Part shown: positions 1 to 8,458 of the stretch, piece by piece
Numbering within the stretch: position 1 is the stretch's first letter
Layout of the letters: every line of letters begins with the position of its first letter
From: a virus
Virus record (IMG/VR): IMGVR_UViG_3300010300_000128
Span: 1 to 22,215 of that record
Direction: 5' to 3' (one strand)
DNA length: 22,215 nt
The notes under the pieces: generated by a model
Database searches by the model: none
Told to the model about the DNA's origin: nothing
The model's input: only the letters and a program-made list of their open reading frames with translations
Made by a program: the position numbers and the translations under genes

Positions 1-104
1 TCAAAGAAACTTATAATTTGGTTACTTAACGGTTTATACGCACCTATTGTAGACTCTAAGTTATCTATCGTAGGTATTATTACAATAAAACTGGTGTTGC
101 AACG
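1..104 (-). CDS. Partial reading frame downstream of the 769-aa structural gene, N-terminal part only
   Basis: On the minus strand, a frame is open from the TAA at 105-107 to the window edge. From about position 80 it reads IIPTIDNLESTIGAYKPLSN and continues. It overlaps the end of the neighbouring 769-aa gene, whose stop is at 80-82. There is no ATG, GTG or TTG in this frame; the only start-like codons are ATT (84-86) and ATA (75-80). It probably belongs to the next baseplate or tail gene of the operon, using a rare start or a frameshift, but too little is visible to name it. Its reality rests on plausible composition and operon position only. Confidence 0.35.
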
Positions 105-2389
105 TTACTTAGCAATAAAGTAGCAGTTACATCTAATTGAACTTCTGAGCCCGGCCCAATTACAACACCATTGTAAGACCATGGTTGCGCATCCATTTCT
201 GCAATAGTTAACTCTAATACATTTCTAGCTGTATTAATAGTAACATTTTCTATCAACCGTTGTAGTTGTACAGAAATTATTTCATCGTTATCGAGTAGTG
301 CGGATGTTTGAGCAGCAAAGAGTTCAATTTCAACTTGGAAGTCAGAAGAAGTTTCAGCAACATTAATATCGAAGAAGGACTCAATAAGCTCAATTTCAAG
401 TTTAGGACCCGGTACAAGGGCTCCGTCATCACCGCTTGGAATATATTGATCAATAGTAGTAGATACAACTTCAGGTATAAAGATTTCTGAAGGAGCAAGG
501 TATGTGTAAATAACATTATCACGTTCAATAAGTGTTAATGTTGCGTCTATATCAACATTAATAAGAACGTCACCAAACAGACGCATACCTGCAGGGTGCA
601 CTACATCTTTAACAATTTCACGGTATGTATTGAGCATTTGAGATGATCTCAATACATAAGAATATTCTTGATAGTATCTGTTATCCTGTAGTTTGTTACT
701 CCAAGATAGGAAACCCTTAGTATCGTTATACCGACCGGTATATTGAATTGGAGCTGTAACTAAAGGTGCACCTGATGCATTAGCATTAGTTAATGATATT
801 AATAGATTGGCACTTGCTGTATTTCCAATAAACCCAGAACCAATATTAGCTGTAACAACAGCATTTCTACCTTTAACTCCACCTCTACCATCTGGTAGTT
901 CATTTGCTGAAACATTTTGTTGTATAACACTTACAGATGGATTACTTGTATAATTATTACCACTGCTTAGTCTAGTAATAGAATCAATTGTACCTACAAC
1001 AGTATTAGCATAGTCTAACGAAGATAATAATGTAGAATTAATATTGGCAGCAGCGAGTTTTGCGCTGATAGAACCTGTGTTTGCAGAACCAAAAGGTGAT
1101 GCGTTTAACTGTGTGCCTGCTAGACCAGAAATACTATCTGTATAGATTGCTACTATTTCTGTATTAGTAATTGAATCAATTTGAAAACTTGCACCAGTAC
1201 CACCACCACCGCTAATTGTAATAGTAGCATTAGTGGTGTATCCGCTTCCGCCGTCTACAAGAGTAAAATCTGTATCGTTTAGATTTAAACTAGATATTAC
1301 TGTATCTTTTACTGTAGCTACAGGTGGTGAGCTGTACCCTGCACCCTGTAAGACAACTTGTACGTTGCTAATAGTACCAAAAGTATATACATTACCACCA
1401 ACAGAAACCGTGTTGGCATTAGTAATTGCGCTAACGATTAGCTGAGCACCAGCACCACCACCGCCTGATAGTGTTACTGGTGTTCCTACTCTATAACCAT
1501 TACCACCATCAATAATATTAACCTGTAAACCACCAACATCAAATTTTTGACGGGTTAAATTTACAATAGTTACAGGGTCTGTTCTATAAAAATTAGATCC
1601 TGCATTTGTTACAGATAGCGATACTATTCTACCATCATCTGTAACATTAATTCTGCCGCGACCACCGGTACCAGATGCACTACTAATACTAACAATATCA
1701 TTTCTTTGATGTCCGGATCCACCATCAAGAATAATTACGTTCTGTAAAGAGCCTTGTTTTGAAATAATGGTAGCTTGTATATCACCTTGAACATTAGTAA
1801 TTGTCTCACCGTCAAGGAAAGTGCCGTTAATATTGGTAACAAAAATCTCGTAAGAATCAATTTCATCTTCGAAAATATTTTGAACACGTTCTACTTTTGC
1901 AGTTGCATTTGAACGTAAACCGGTAATGTTGCCACTAAGTTGATCTGGATTACCTACAAACGGTTTTGTAACACGAATTGATGTTTCTTTAATCCATCTA
2001 CCATCAGAGGCTCTAAGAATATCCTGACCAGGATAATAAAAATCTATTTCTTCATCATAAAGAATTATGAATAACAGCTTATAAGATTCTTCCGATCCCT
2101 TAGACCGGTACAAGTCTTTAATTCTTTTATATACTAATTTTTTATTAGCAAGAATATCTTCTGGAAATTGAGAAAGAATCTCTCTTTTAAAGTATTTGAG
2201 AAATTCTTCTGCGGTTTCGTCTAGATCTTGATAGTTAAGAAGATTTTTTGAACGGTCGGTGACCTGCCCAGACTGTTCCATCCACTCGTAATAAGCTTTT
2301 ACGAATGCTTGGAATTTAGGACCTTCAACTTCTAAAAAATCAGGTAGTAGGCTTTCTACTAACGCTGATGTATTTCTGTCCGTAGCCAT
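80..2389 (-). CDS. Large baseplate/tail structural protein, Gly-rich beta repeats
   Basis: A 769-aa virion protein encoded directly after gp6, with TAATG stop/start overlap. The first ~135 residues are a charged alpha-helical domain (FLEVEGPKFQAFVKAYYEWM at about 18-37) of the kind seen at the N terminus of structural proteins next to gp6 in marine T4-like phages. The middle (about 215-500) is beta-rich, with recurring units of the form DGGxGY...PVTLSGGGGAGA at about 222, 293 and 378, suggesting stacked beta modules as in fibre or wedge proteins. A Tyr/Arg-rich stretch follows (YTGRYNDTKGFLSWSNKLQD, about 549-568), then an acidic C terminus. By position it may occupy the gp7/gp8 wedge place, but I see no sequence basis to assign either name. 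Tail or baseplate role is inferred from context. Confidence 0.8.
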   Translation of the reverse strand: MATDRNTSALVESLLPDFLEVEGPKFQAFVKAYYEWMEQSGQVTDRSKNLLNYQDLDETAEEFLKYFKREILSQFPEDILANKKLVYKRIKDLYRSKGSEESYKLLFIILYDEEIDFYYPGQDILRASDGRWIKETSIRVTKPFVGNPDQLSGNITGLRSNATAKVERVQNIFEDEIDSYEIFVTNINGTFLDGETITNVQGDIQATIISKQGSLQNVIILDGGSGHQRNDIVSISSASGTGGRGRINVTDDGRIVSLSVTNAGSNFYRTDPVTIVNLTRQKFDVGGLQVNIIDGGNGYRVGTPVTLSGGGGAGAQLIVSAITNANTVSVGGNVYTFGTISNVQVVLQGAGYSSPPVATVKDTVISSLNLNDTDFTLVDGGSGYTTNATITISGGGGTGASFQIDSITNTEIVAIYTDSISGLAGTQLNASPFGSANTGSISAKLAAANINSTLLSSLDYANTVVGTIDSITRLSSGNNYTSNPSVSVIQQNVSANELPDGRGGVKGRNAVVTANIGSGFIGNTASANLLISLTNANASGAPLVTAPIQYTGRYNDTKGFLSWSNKLQDNRYYQEYSYVLRSSQMLNTYREIVKDVVHPAGMRLFGDVLINVDIDATLTLIERDNVIYTYLAPSEIFIPEVVSTTIDQYIPSGDDGALVPGPKLEIELIESFFDINVAETSSDFQVEIELFAAQTSALLDNDEIISVQLQRLIENVTINTARNVLELTIAEMDAQPWSYNGVVIGPGSEVQLDVTATLLLSNVATPVLL

Positions 2390-4281
2390 TAGTACACCGT
2401 AGATACAACACCGGTTTCAGGAATGGTAGTCGTCGCCCCCTCTGTATTAATAGACGAAACAGTTGCAACCGTACTCTTAAGTTTAGTATCATATAATGAT
2501 ACAGTAGCATCAGCAATTAAAAGCAGCTGATTGCGTAGTGGGTCAATATCAGATGTATCTGGATCCACAATAATCTCTAGAGCATCACCTTCATAATCGG
2601 TAATTAAGATATCGTTTAATATCACAGTACCTGTAAGATAGTCAATAGTACCTGCAAGACGGTTTGTATATATTTTAATACCGTTAGGATTTACATAATA
2701 AGTACGTACATTACCAAATCCATCATCATCAAAATATGTTTTTATTCTGCCGTTATATGTAAACGCAGTAGATGATAGCGTTAAACCTTGACCTGGATGA
2801 GACGCAGGAGAAATTCTTAGCCCGGCGCCACCAGTAATATTTAATAATGGCCTGTTGAAAGGAATTCTATATGTTGTACGTACTGTCGTATTAGGTACAA
2901 TTTTCTTTTTAATTGTAATATCTGTGCTTACAGATGTAATTGCATCGCTTAAATTATAGATATCTCTACCTAAATCAGAACCAATATAAGACTGCGCAAA
3001 CAGTCCTAATTTATTTGCTTCATAATTGATTATACCATTAGTAATGGCATTTACCATTGCACCAGATGATAATGAAGTGAGATCAGGGTTATATTTTACA
3101 GTAACTTGTGGTCTTACATAAACATATGTTGGATCTACTAATTCAGGCTCGATAGTAAGTACATTTTTTTCTACGAGATAATCTACAATATTTTGTTTTC
3201 TATCTTCAGCTAATAAAAGAGAACTTCTTGGTTTAACTGACAGATAAACCTTACCGTAAATAGGAGGAGTATTGTCTTCTCCACCCCAAACAGATACCGC
3301 TTGAATATCTGCAAAGAAATTTTTAACTAGAGTTTCGTAGTCTTTACGAGTTACTGCTCTATTTTGTGCCTGATAATTTTTTGGTGCATTATACTTAATA
3401 GACTGAATATTTTCTTTAGATGCACCGCCTTGAGCTGCGGATACTGTTGCAGTAGTAATGTCAGAATAACCGTCAATTTGATCTACCGCAGAAAATACAC
3501 TTGCACCTCTTGCGTCTACACCATTACATACTCTATAATCAATGTTAACTACGTTACCATCATTTAATTGCTTGCCAAGAACATTGTCACCGAACGTTAA
3601 CTCGTATCTACCATCAATATTTTCGTCTAAGAAGTAAACAGTAGAATCACCTGTAACGTTAATCAAGTCAGACGCTAATGTATATGTTGTAACACTGCTG
3701 TTTGCTGAGGATTCTTGCACTCTAACAGTAATACCTGTAGTATCTACATTATCATTAGGAATAACGTAGCGAACAGGGTTAACTGAGCTTACCGTATATC
3801 TGTGAGTTAACGGTTGACCCTCTACAATATCAATATTGGTAGAGAAAATACCTTGAGGGTTGGCGTTAATTACTTTAGCATCAGGGTTTACAAAGATGTA
3901 GTTAGTACCATCGATGGTTGCTCTGAATCTTTTATTCTTATCGATGGTAATAGTGCTTGGACTATCACCCGGGGTAATAGTAACCTGTACTGTTGCCGTG
4001 GCACCACGTGCAGATCTAGGTGTATACCCGAGCATTTTAGCTCTTGACACTACATTAGTACGAATCTGCGCAGAATCCAAGAACATTTCATTACCTACCA
4101 TATTTAAATAGTAGGAATTCATGTATGTATTGTATGCTAACAGGTTTAACAGAATTTGCATCGTTGAAGATTCATAATCGTAATCTTCTAACTCAGTCTG
4201 ATTCTGTAAAAACACTTTTAAGTTGCTCTTAATACCATCAAAGTTAATACTTGATAGTTGTAATGCGTTATTAGCTGCCAT
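2389..4281 (-). CDS. 6: Baseplate wedge protein gp6
   Basis: A 630-aa protein close to the T4 gp6 length (about 660). gp6 forms the inner ring of the contractile-tail baseplate and belongs to the gpJ-like baseplate family. The N terminus has the typical pattern of a short helix followed by LNLLAYNTYMNSYYLNMVGN (about 45-64) and FLDSAQIRTNVVSRAKMLGY (about 67-86), which is highly characteristic of gp6. A central region (about 300-380) with NRAVTRKDYETLVKNFFADI is the conserved gpJ core. The gene starts 1 nt after the gp25 stop and ends overlapping the next gene by one base, so the three are translationally linked. It assembles with gp25 and gp53, both encoded nearby. No unusual features. Confidence 0.95.
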   Translation of the reverse strand: MAANNALQLSSINFDGIKSNLKVFLQNQTELEDYDYESSTMQILLNLLAYNTYMNSYYLNMVGNEMFLDSAQIRTNVVSRAKMLGYTPRSARGATATVQVTITPGDSPSTITIDKNKRFRATIDGTNYIFVNPDAKVINANPQGIFSTNIDIVEGQPLTHRYTVSSVNPVRYVIPNDNVDTTGITVRVQESSANSSVTTYTLASDLINVTGDSTVYFLDENIDGRYELTFGDNVLGKQLNDGNVVNIDYRVCNGVDARGASVFSAVDQIDGYSDITTATVSAAQGGASKENIQSIKYNAPKNYQAQNRAVTRKDYETLVKNFFADIQAVSVWGGEDNTPPIYGKVYLSVKPRSSLLLAEDRKQNIVDYLVEKNVLTIEPELVDPTYVYVRPQVTVKYNPDLTSLSSGAMVNAITNGIINYEANKLGLFAQSYIGSDLGRDIYNLSDAITSVSTDITIKKKIVPNTTVRTTYRIPFNRPLLNITGGAGLRISPASHPGQGLTLSSTAFTYNGRIKTYFDDDGFGNVRTYYVNPNGIKIYTNRLAGTIDYLTGTVILNDILITDYEGDALEIIVDPDTSDIDPLRNQLLLIADATVSLYDTKLKSTVATVSSINTEGATTTIPETGVVSTVY

Positions 4282-4282
4282 T

Positions 4283-4702
4283 TTATCTTGTTCTCTGTAT
4301 TACAACTTGCAGTTCGGTAGGCTCTGCTTGATTGATGACGCGAAAATGAACAGTAACATTTAATTCATTTCCATCGTTATTAGCTCTTACGTTAATCTCT
4401 TGTACAATAGCGCGAGGCTCGTAGTTTTCAATTGCTTCTTGAATATCAGCTTTTAAGTTTGCTTCTGCAATAGGATCAAACAGCTCAAATAGCTGATCAT
4501 AAACATTACAACCATACAAAGGCTCATATGGTCTTTCAAAACGACTTGTTAAAATAACGTTTTTAATAGCACGTTTAACTGCTTCTGCATTTTTATACAC
4601 AGGTAGTTTCTTAGTGATTGGATGTGCCGTTAAAGACAATCCGAGATCACTAAAAACTACATCGTTTGTAATTGGGTTAACAGAGCCGGAAGAGCGCGCC
4701 AT
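4283..4702 (-). CDS. 25: Baseplate wedge protein gp25
   Basis: A 139-aa protein matching the T4 gp25 family (132 aa), the lysozyme-like-fold wedge component that nucleates the sheath. The diagnostic EPR-type core appears as SRFERPYEPLYGCNVYDQLF (about 53-72), followed by EAIENYEPRAIVQEINVR (about 89-106), the standard gp25 C-terminal half. An AGGAA ribosome site lies 6 nt upstream of the ATG at 4702. A late-promoter-like GATAAATA sits about 24 nt upstream, suggesting that gp25-gp6-769-aa can be transcribed as its own late unit. Confidence 0.95.
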   Translation of the reverse strand: MARSSGSVNPITNDVVFSDLGLSLTAHPITKKLPVYKNAEAVKRAIKNVILTSRFERPYEPLYGCNVYDQLFELFDPIAEANLKADIQEAIENYEPRAIVQEINVRANNDGNELNVTVHFRVINQAEPTELQVVIQRTR

Positions 4703-4724
4703 TGTTATTTCCTATCGTTTACGT

Positions 4725-4898
4725 TTATTTATCATTATTTTTCTTGTCTTGTATCTCTGCTCTACGTGTCTTTGCAAGTTTTGTTAGTTCAGATAAAGCT
4801 TTTCTTGCTCTCGTGCCCGCAGTCTTATTACCACCTTCAAACTTTTCATTCTCTGTTACGTATGTTTCAAATAAAGAAACCATTAAATCATGTGTCAT
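4725..4898 (-). CDS. Small basic hypothetical protein, 57 aa
   Basis: Start ATG at 4896-4898, stop TAA at 4725-4727. A perfect GGAGG lies 7 nt upstream and overlaps the PAAR gene stop, giving strong initiation. The product begins MTHDLMVSLFETYVTENEKF and continues with a lysine/arginine-rich helix, RARKALSELTKLAKTRRAEI at about 30-49. Small proteins with the same plan (acidic head, TRARKAL...ARRAEIQ basic helix) occur in other marine T4-like phages and look histone-tail-like, but I know of no assigned function. A DNA- or RNA-binding or assembly-chaperone role is speculation. Confidence 0.75.
   Translation of the reverse strand: MTHDLMVSLFETYVTENEKFEGGNKTAGTRARKALSELTKLAKTRRAEIQDKKNNDK
4726..4733 (-). 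promoter_or_regulatory. Late-promoter-like octamer GATAAATA upstream of gp25
   Basis: The minus strand reads GATAAATA, 7 of 8 matches to the T4 late promoter TATAAATA. It lies about 24 nt before the gp25 ATG, inside the last codons of the 57-aa gene. gp33, the late co-activator, is encoded in the same window. The octamer is short, so chance is possible. Confidence 0.5.
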
Positions 4899-4901
4899 AT
4901 G

Positions 4902-5189
4902 CTATCCTCCAGCAAAAACATTACCAGACCCAGCAGCTACAGCAGAACCGCAGTCTACAGGATCACCAATTCGACCCATTTGTTTACCATTGACGAATAC
5001 TGTGCCGCTACCCGCAGCTAAAGCACCGTCGTGACAAGATGCGCCACAACAATGTGACGCCCAGGAGTCACCCTGTCTATGAACAGCAATACCGTTCACA
5101 AAAACGTTTGGACTAGCACTTGTACTTGGCCGTCCACCATAACATCCGTGTCCAGTGCATGTATCTCCCAATCTAGTTACAGCAGGCAT
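4902..5189 (-). CDS. PAAR-domain spike tip protein (T4 gp5.4-like)
   Basis: A 95-aa protein, the usual PAAR size (T4 gp5.4 is 97 aa). PAAR proteins form a zinc-bound cone that sharpens the central tail spike. The sequence shows the family pattern: MPAVTRLGDTCTGHG at the start, the repeated VFVNGxxxxRxGD motif at about 29-41 and 64-76, and Gly/Ala-rich AAGSGTVFVNG segments. H14, H37, H46 and C80 are candidate zinc ligands; there are additional cysteines (C11, C16, C47, C48, C52). Its place in the same operon as gp5 supports it capping that spike. The start overlaps the upstream stop (TAATG). Confidence 0.93.
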   Translation of the reverse strand: MPAVTRLGDTCTGHGCYGGRPSTSASPNVFVNGIAVHRQGDSWASHCCGASCHDGALAAGSGTVFVNGKQMGRIGDPVDCGSAVAAGSGNVFAGG

Positions 5190-5680
5190 TAGTTTTTCAA
5201 CCCTCCAGATGTTTTTAAACCGTCAATATAATCTTTATATGGTGTATAATTTTGGTATAACTCTAATGTAAATGTTTCAGAAAAATCACCCGATAAAGAT
5301 GTTGTTGCAGTTACAACATATTCCTGATCTAGTATTTGAGTAGGATCAGGTGTTAAATTAATTAAAAATTTCTCAGGCGGTCTCGATGTTCCTTTAACCA
5401 CATCAGGGGTTTGAGTTTTGTCTGACTCACCTTTAGCTAACCAAGTTGTTGTAGTTTGAGGCCATAGACTATTTGTATACGCACCACTAATAGTAGCACT
5501 TTCAACACCATTAGCGATCGTAACCCTGTCAGGTGTTGTCTCTTCATACTTTGGTGTTATTGTGACAGCAGTTACCACGCCGTCAGTCGGTTCTGCTGTA
5601 GCACTAAACTCAAATGAAAAAATATCACCTGATGTAATAAAGCCAAGGTCAGTGCTACCGGGAGTAAATGTAACAGCCAT
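5189..5680 (-). CDS. Conserved hypothetical protein between gp5 and PAAR, 163 aa
   Basis: I do not recognise the family. The product looks beta-rich and Thr/Val-rich, with no signal peptide or membrane segment. It starts MAVTFTPGSTDLGFITSGDI and ends YKDYIDGLKTSGGLKN. An AGAGG ribosome site lies 5 nt upstream of the ATG. Because it is translated between the spike (gp5) and its tip (PAAR), a spike-associated or hub structural role is likely. An immunoglobulin-like or fibre-like fold is possible from composition. Function unproven. Confidence 0.8.
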   Translation of the reverse strand: MAVTFTPGSTDLGFITSGDIFSFEFSATAEPTDGVVTAVTITPKYEETTPDRVTIANGVESATISGAYTNSLWPQTTTTWLAKGESDKTQTPDVVKGTSRPPEKFLINLTPDPTQILDQEYVVTATTSLSGDFSETFTLELYQNYTPYKDYIDGLKTSGGLKN

Positions 5681-5689
5681 TTGTACCTC

Positions 5690-6523
5690 TTAGTTCAGAT
5701 CAATCTTAGCACCGGTTACTTTAACGTTACCACCAGCTGCTGTTGTTTGATTACCGCCGTATGTCTCGTCTACATTACCACCAACTGTATGTTTAACATT
5801 ACCGCCAACATTAACTGTCCAGTCACCACCAATATTCCAATTTACATCTCCACCAACGGTCATGTTGACTGTACCGCCAACATCCATAAAATCACTTCCG
5901 CCCACTAATGTATATTTATCAGTTACAATCTTATATGTACCATCACCGCCTGCTTGAATCTCCATATATGATCCTGACGGAGTATAGGTTGCATATCTAC
6001 CTGTAGTATTGTAAATAGTATATGGACCGGATTCAGCCTGAATTACTTGTGTAGTAGGATATTCAGAATCTTCTGGATCAGCTGGTTCATCCCAAGTTTC
6101 TCCGGTTGCTGGATCAATTACAATACCTGTTGTTTGATCTGCTTTACGTTTTTCTACATTGGCGTCAGGATAGTCTGCTTCAAATCTACCCGCAGTAGGA
6201 ACGTCTGATTGACCGGGTGAGTTAAATGTATATCCAGGAATTAATCCCATCACCATAGGTTTTTGAGCTCTATCGCCATCCATGAAGAAACCGAATACCC
6301 AGGTACCCGGTTTAAGACCGGAGGATACCGTTGCCGGTGCAGTAACTGGTTGGACTGTATTAGCCCAGGGTAGTTTGTCTGTAGGTATTAAACTTTTATC
6401 TAATGTGTGCCATCCAAAACATCTTACACGTACACGTCCAAGAAACAACGGATCATCACGATCTTCAACTTCACCAATGAACCAAGTAAAATCTTTACCC
6501 ATAAATTCTTTTTCAAATTGCAT
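5690..6523 (-). CDS. 5: Central spike protein gp5, without lysozyme domain
   Basis: A 277-aa form of T4 gp5 (575 aa). Residues 1 to about 110 fit the OB-fold hub domain: FTWFIGEVEDRDDPLFLGRV, then RVRCFGWHT and a PxGxWVFGFF-like segment (KPGTWVFGFFMDGDRAQKPM). The C-terminal third (about 205-270) has the octad repeat of the triple-stranded beta-helix needle: VGGDVNWNIGGDWTVNVGGN then TVGGNVDETYGGN. The peptidoglycan-cleaving domain that T4 carries in between is absent; only a Pro/Asp/Glu linker is present (about 120-165). AGGAG lies 7 nt upstream. The PAAR gene nearby would supply the tip. Confidence 0.92.
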   Translation of the reverse strand: MQFEKEFMGKDFTWFIGEVEDRDDPLFLGRVRVRCFGWHTLDKSLIPTDKLPWANTVQPVTAPATVSSGLKPGTWVFGFFMDGDRAQKPMVMGLIPGYTFNSPGQSDVPTAGRFEADYPDANVEKRKADQTTGIVIDPATGETWDEPADPEDSEYPTTQVIQAESGPYTIYNTTGRYATYTPSGSYMEIQAGGDGTYKIVTDKYTLVGGSDFMDVGGTVNMTVGGDVNWNIGGDWTVNVGGNVKHTVGGNVDETYGGNQTTAAGGNVKVTGAKIDLN

Positions 6524-6525
6524 AA

Positions 6526-7890
6526 TTAAGCTCCTTCTGGTGCCTTCGCTTCAATAGCGAATGATTGCTTGACACCTTGAATTGTAGTATAATAGTCACC
6601 TGTAGTCTGTTTATAGTTATGCATTACAGCTGTAACTAAAAACTTTGGAGATATCTGTCCAAATAATTTGATATATTTTATCGCATCATCTGTCATTAGT
6701 GGTGAGTTTTCCGGTATAAAAATATTAATTAGATCACCAGCTTTAATATCAGAATTACCAGGTACAGTAATATTAATCGTATATTGATGTAATGATTGTA
6801 ATAACGCTACACCATTATGATAGTATTTCCATCTTTTACTACTATGAAATTTATGAGGATCGGTTGCTTCTGTAATACGTCCATCTAGTGTTTGTGTATC
6901 TTCATCATTGAAATCAGTAGAAATCAATCTCATATGAGATGTTCCGTTTGTTTCAATATATTTACCAATCTCTTTAGGTAGAATAGGATTACCACCACCT
7001 TTACCGTCAGTACCAGCAATACTGTCGAGTTTATCAAAATCTTTAATATAAGAAAATGTAAATTCCTCATATTTTTTCATAATAGGATCAATATACGCAA
7101 CAGTAGTATCTAACATACCGCCAGTTAGACCTTTCATTATATCAAAAGATCTGTCAAAAGACATAGCAGTGATAATTTGATATTTTTTAATACTAGCTTT
7201 ATCTTGAGAAATTTCTTCACCAGCGGTAGGATCAGCCAAGTAGTAACTCTCTACCGGGCTCTCATTTAATAGTTTATTAATTGACTTAAAGTTAAAACCT
7301 TTTTGTGTTTCCCAGAACAAATAGAAAGAAGAATCAGGAAATTCTTCTGACTGAGCTTCGGTAGTAAGTAAATTAATAAACTCAATAGGGTGATGTCTAG
7401 CACCTGTAGCTGTAAACAAGTTAACACATGGCTCTGCGTCTAATGTTTTTCCACCAGCGCTTAGATACTCATCGAAAATAGCTTGAGCCATTTCATTTGG
7501 TTTTTTACCAACGTAATAGTTATCTGCAATAGTTAATAAGTTATCAATTAACTCTTCTGAAACAGCTCTTAACACATACTGGTGCTGGCGCTCTTTTGCA
7601 ATCAATCTTTTATCAAGCTTGTATACTCTAAACTTAAGTCTTATTTTTTCCGCATCTACGCTGGCTCTGATAGCCATTTCAATATATTCATCACCTACGA
7701 TAGGTAACGATTCAGTAAGACCTTGTGAGTCATCTATTAAAAAATCAGCTTTAACGACATTACTAAAAATATCCTCGTATATATTAATTTCAGCCACAAT
7801 TCTAGAGATGTCAGAATATTCATCCTTATGGTTAAAAAGGATAACTTCATATTCTGATGCACCTGGTCTATAATTTTGAGGTGCTGCCAT
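6526..7890 (-). CDS. 27: Baseplate hub protein, gp27-like
   Basis: A 454-aa protein, somewhat longer than T4 gp27 (391 aa). gp27 is the trimeric hub torus that links the tube to the gp5 spike. The product shows the hub pattern: YEVILFNHKDEYSDISRIVA near the N terminus, a QYVLRAVSEELIDNLLTIAD segment (about 103-122), ARHHPIEFINLLTTEAQSEE (about 169-188), and a C-terminal SDIKAGDLINIFIPE stretch typical of tube-like barrel domains. It lies immediately upstream of gp5, with the gp5 ribosome site overlapping its end. The assignment rests on length, order and general resemblance; sequence divergence from T4 gp27 is high. Confidence 0.82.
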   Translation of the reverse strand: MAAPQNYRPGASEYEVILFNHKDEYSDISRIVAEINIYEDIFSNVVKADFLIDDSQGLTESLPIVGDEYIEMAIRASVDAEKIRLKFRVYKLDKRLIAKERQHQYVLRAVSEELIDNLLTIADNYYVGKKPNEMAQAIFDEYLSAGGKTLDAEPCVNLFTATGARHHPIEFINLLTTEAQSEEFPDSSFYLFWETQKGFNFKSINKLLNESPVESYYLADPTAGEEISQDKASIKKYQIITAMSFDRSFDIMKGLTGGMLDTTVAYIDPIMKKYEEFTFSYIKDFDKLDSIAGTDGKGGGNPILPKEIGKYIETNGTSHMRLISTDFNDEDTQTLDGRITEATDPHKFHSSKRWKYYHNGVALLQSLHQYTINITVPGNSDIKAGDLINIFIPENSPLMTDDAIKYIKLFGQISPKFLVTAVMHNYKQTTGDYYTTIQGVKQSFAIEAKAPEGA

Positions 7891-8456
7891 TATGCAAGCT
7901 CTTCTTCAATCGAGTTAATAAGGTTAATAATATAGCGCTCGTCTAATAGCTTAATTTCTCTTTTTTTATCATTAAGATCAAGCTCATAGTCATAATTATA
8001 AATTACTTTACGCTCATTACCGCCAAGTGAATTATAGGTGGCTTCGTCTACTTGTACAGTTCTTTCCGGTACAGTAATACCATCATAAGTTGTGGTTTGT
8101 GCATGTAAAATTTGTTCGTAATGATGTACAGTGCTTGTCGCAGATTGTAGACTGCCGTATTTTTTAGTGATATAATTATCTAAAGATCTTCTATCTAATG
8201 GCCATTCAAACTGCGGATCAATTATTTGGTTAGTGAGAAAAATAACCCAGTCAAGTGTAGCATCGCCATAATACTTAAATGCGATAGTATCTGCGCGCTC
8301 ATCTTCTTGTACATTATATTCGTAAAATACAGCTTTTTTTCTTTGTACTAGGTCTCGTACTTTTAATCCGACAAAGATATTAGGAACGGTAATTGGTTTA
8401 CCATTCTTTTTAATATCATATTCTACAGTAGGAAAATATTTAAAATAATGAGCCAT
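7890..8456 (-). CDS. 53: Baseplate wedge protein gp53
   Basis: A 188-aa protein (T4 gp53 is 196 aa). gp53 clamps adjacent wedges by binding gp6 and gp25. Diagnostic stretches are MAHYFKYFPTVEYDI at the start, EYNVQEDERADTIAFKYYGD at about 46-65 (LysM-like core), and ATLDWVIFLTNQIIDPQFEW at about 66-85 with PLDRRSLDNYI. These match the usual gp53 pattern in marine T4-like phages. The stop overlaps the gp27-like start (TAATG), and the start lies 2 nt from the gp48-like stop. Confidence 0.93.
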   Translation of the reverse strand: MAHYFKYFPTVEYDIKKNGKPITVPNIFVGLKVRDLVQRKKAVFYEYNVQEDERADTIAFKYYGDATLDWVIFLTNQIIDPQFEWPLDRRSLDNYITKKYGSLQSATSTVHHYEQILHAQTTTYDGITVPERTVQVDEATYNSLGGNERKVIYNYDYELDLNDKKREIKLLDERYIINLINSIEEELA

Positions 8457-8458
8457 TG

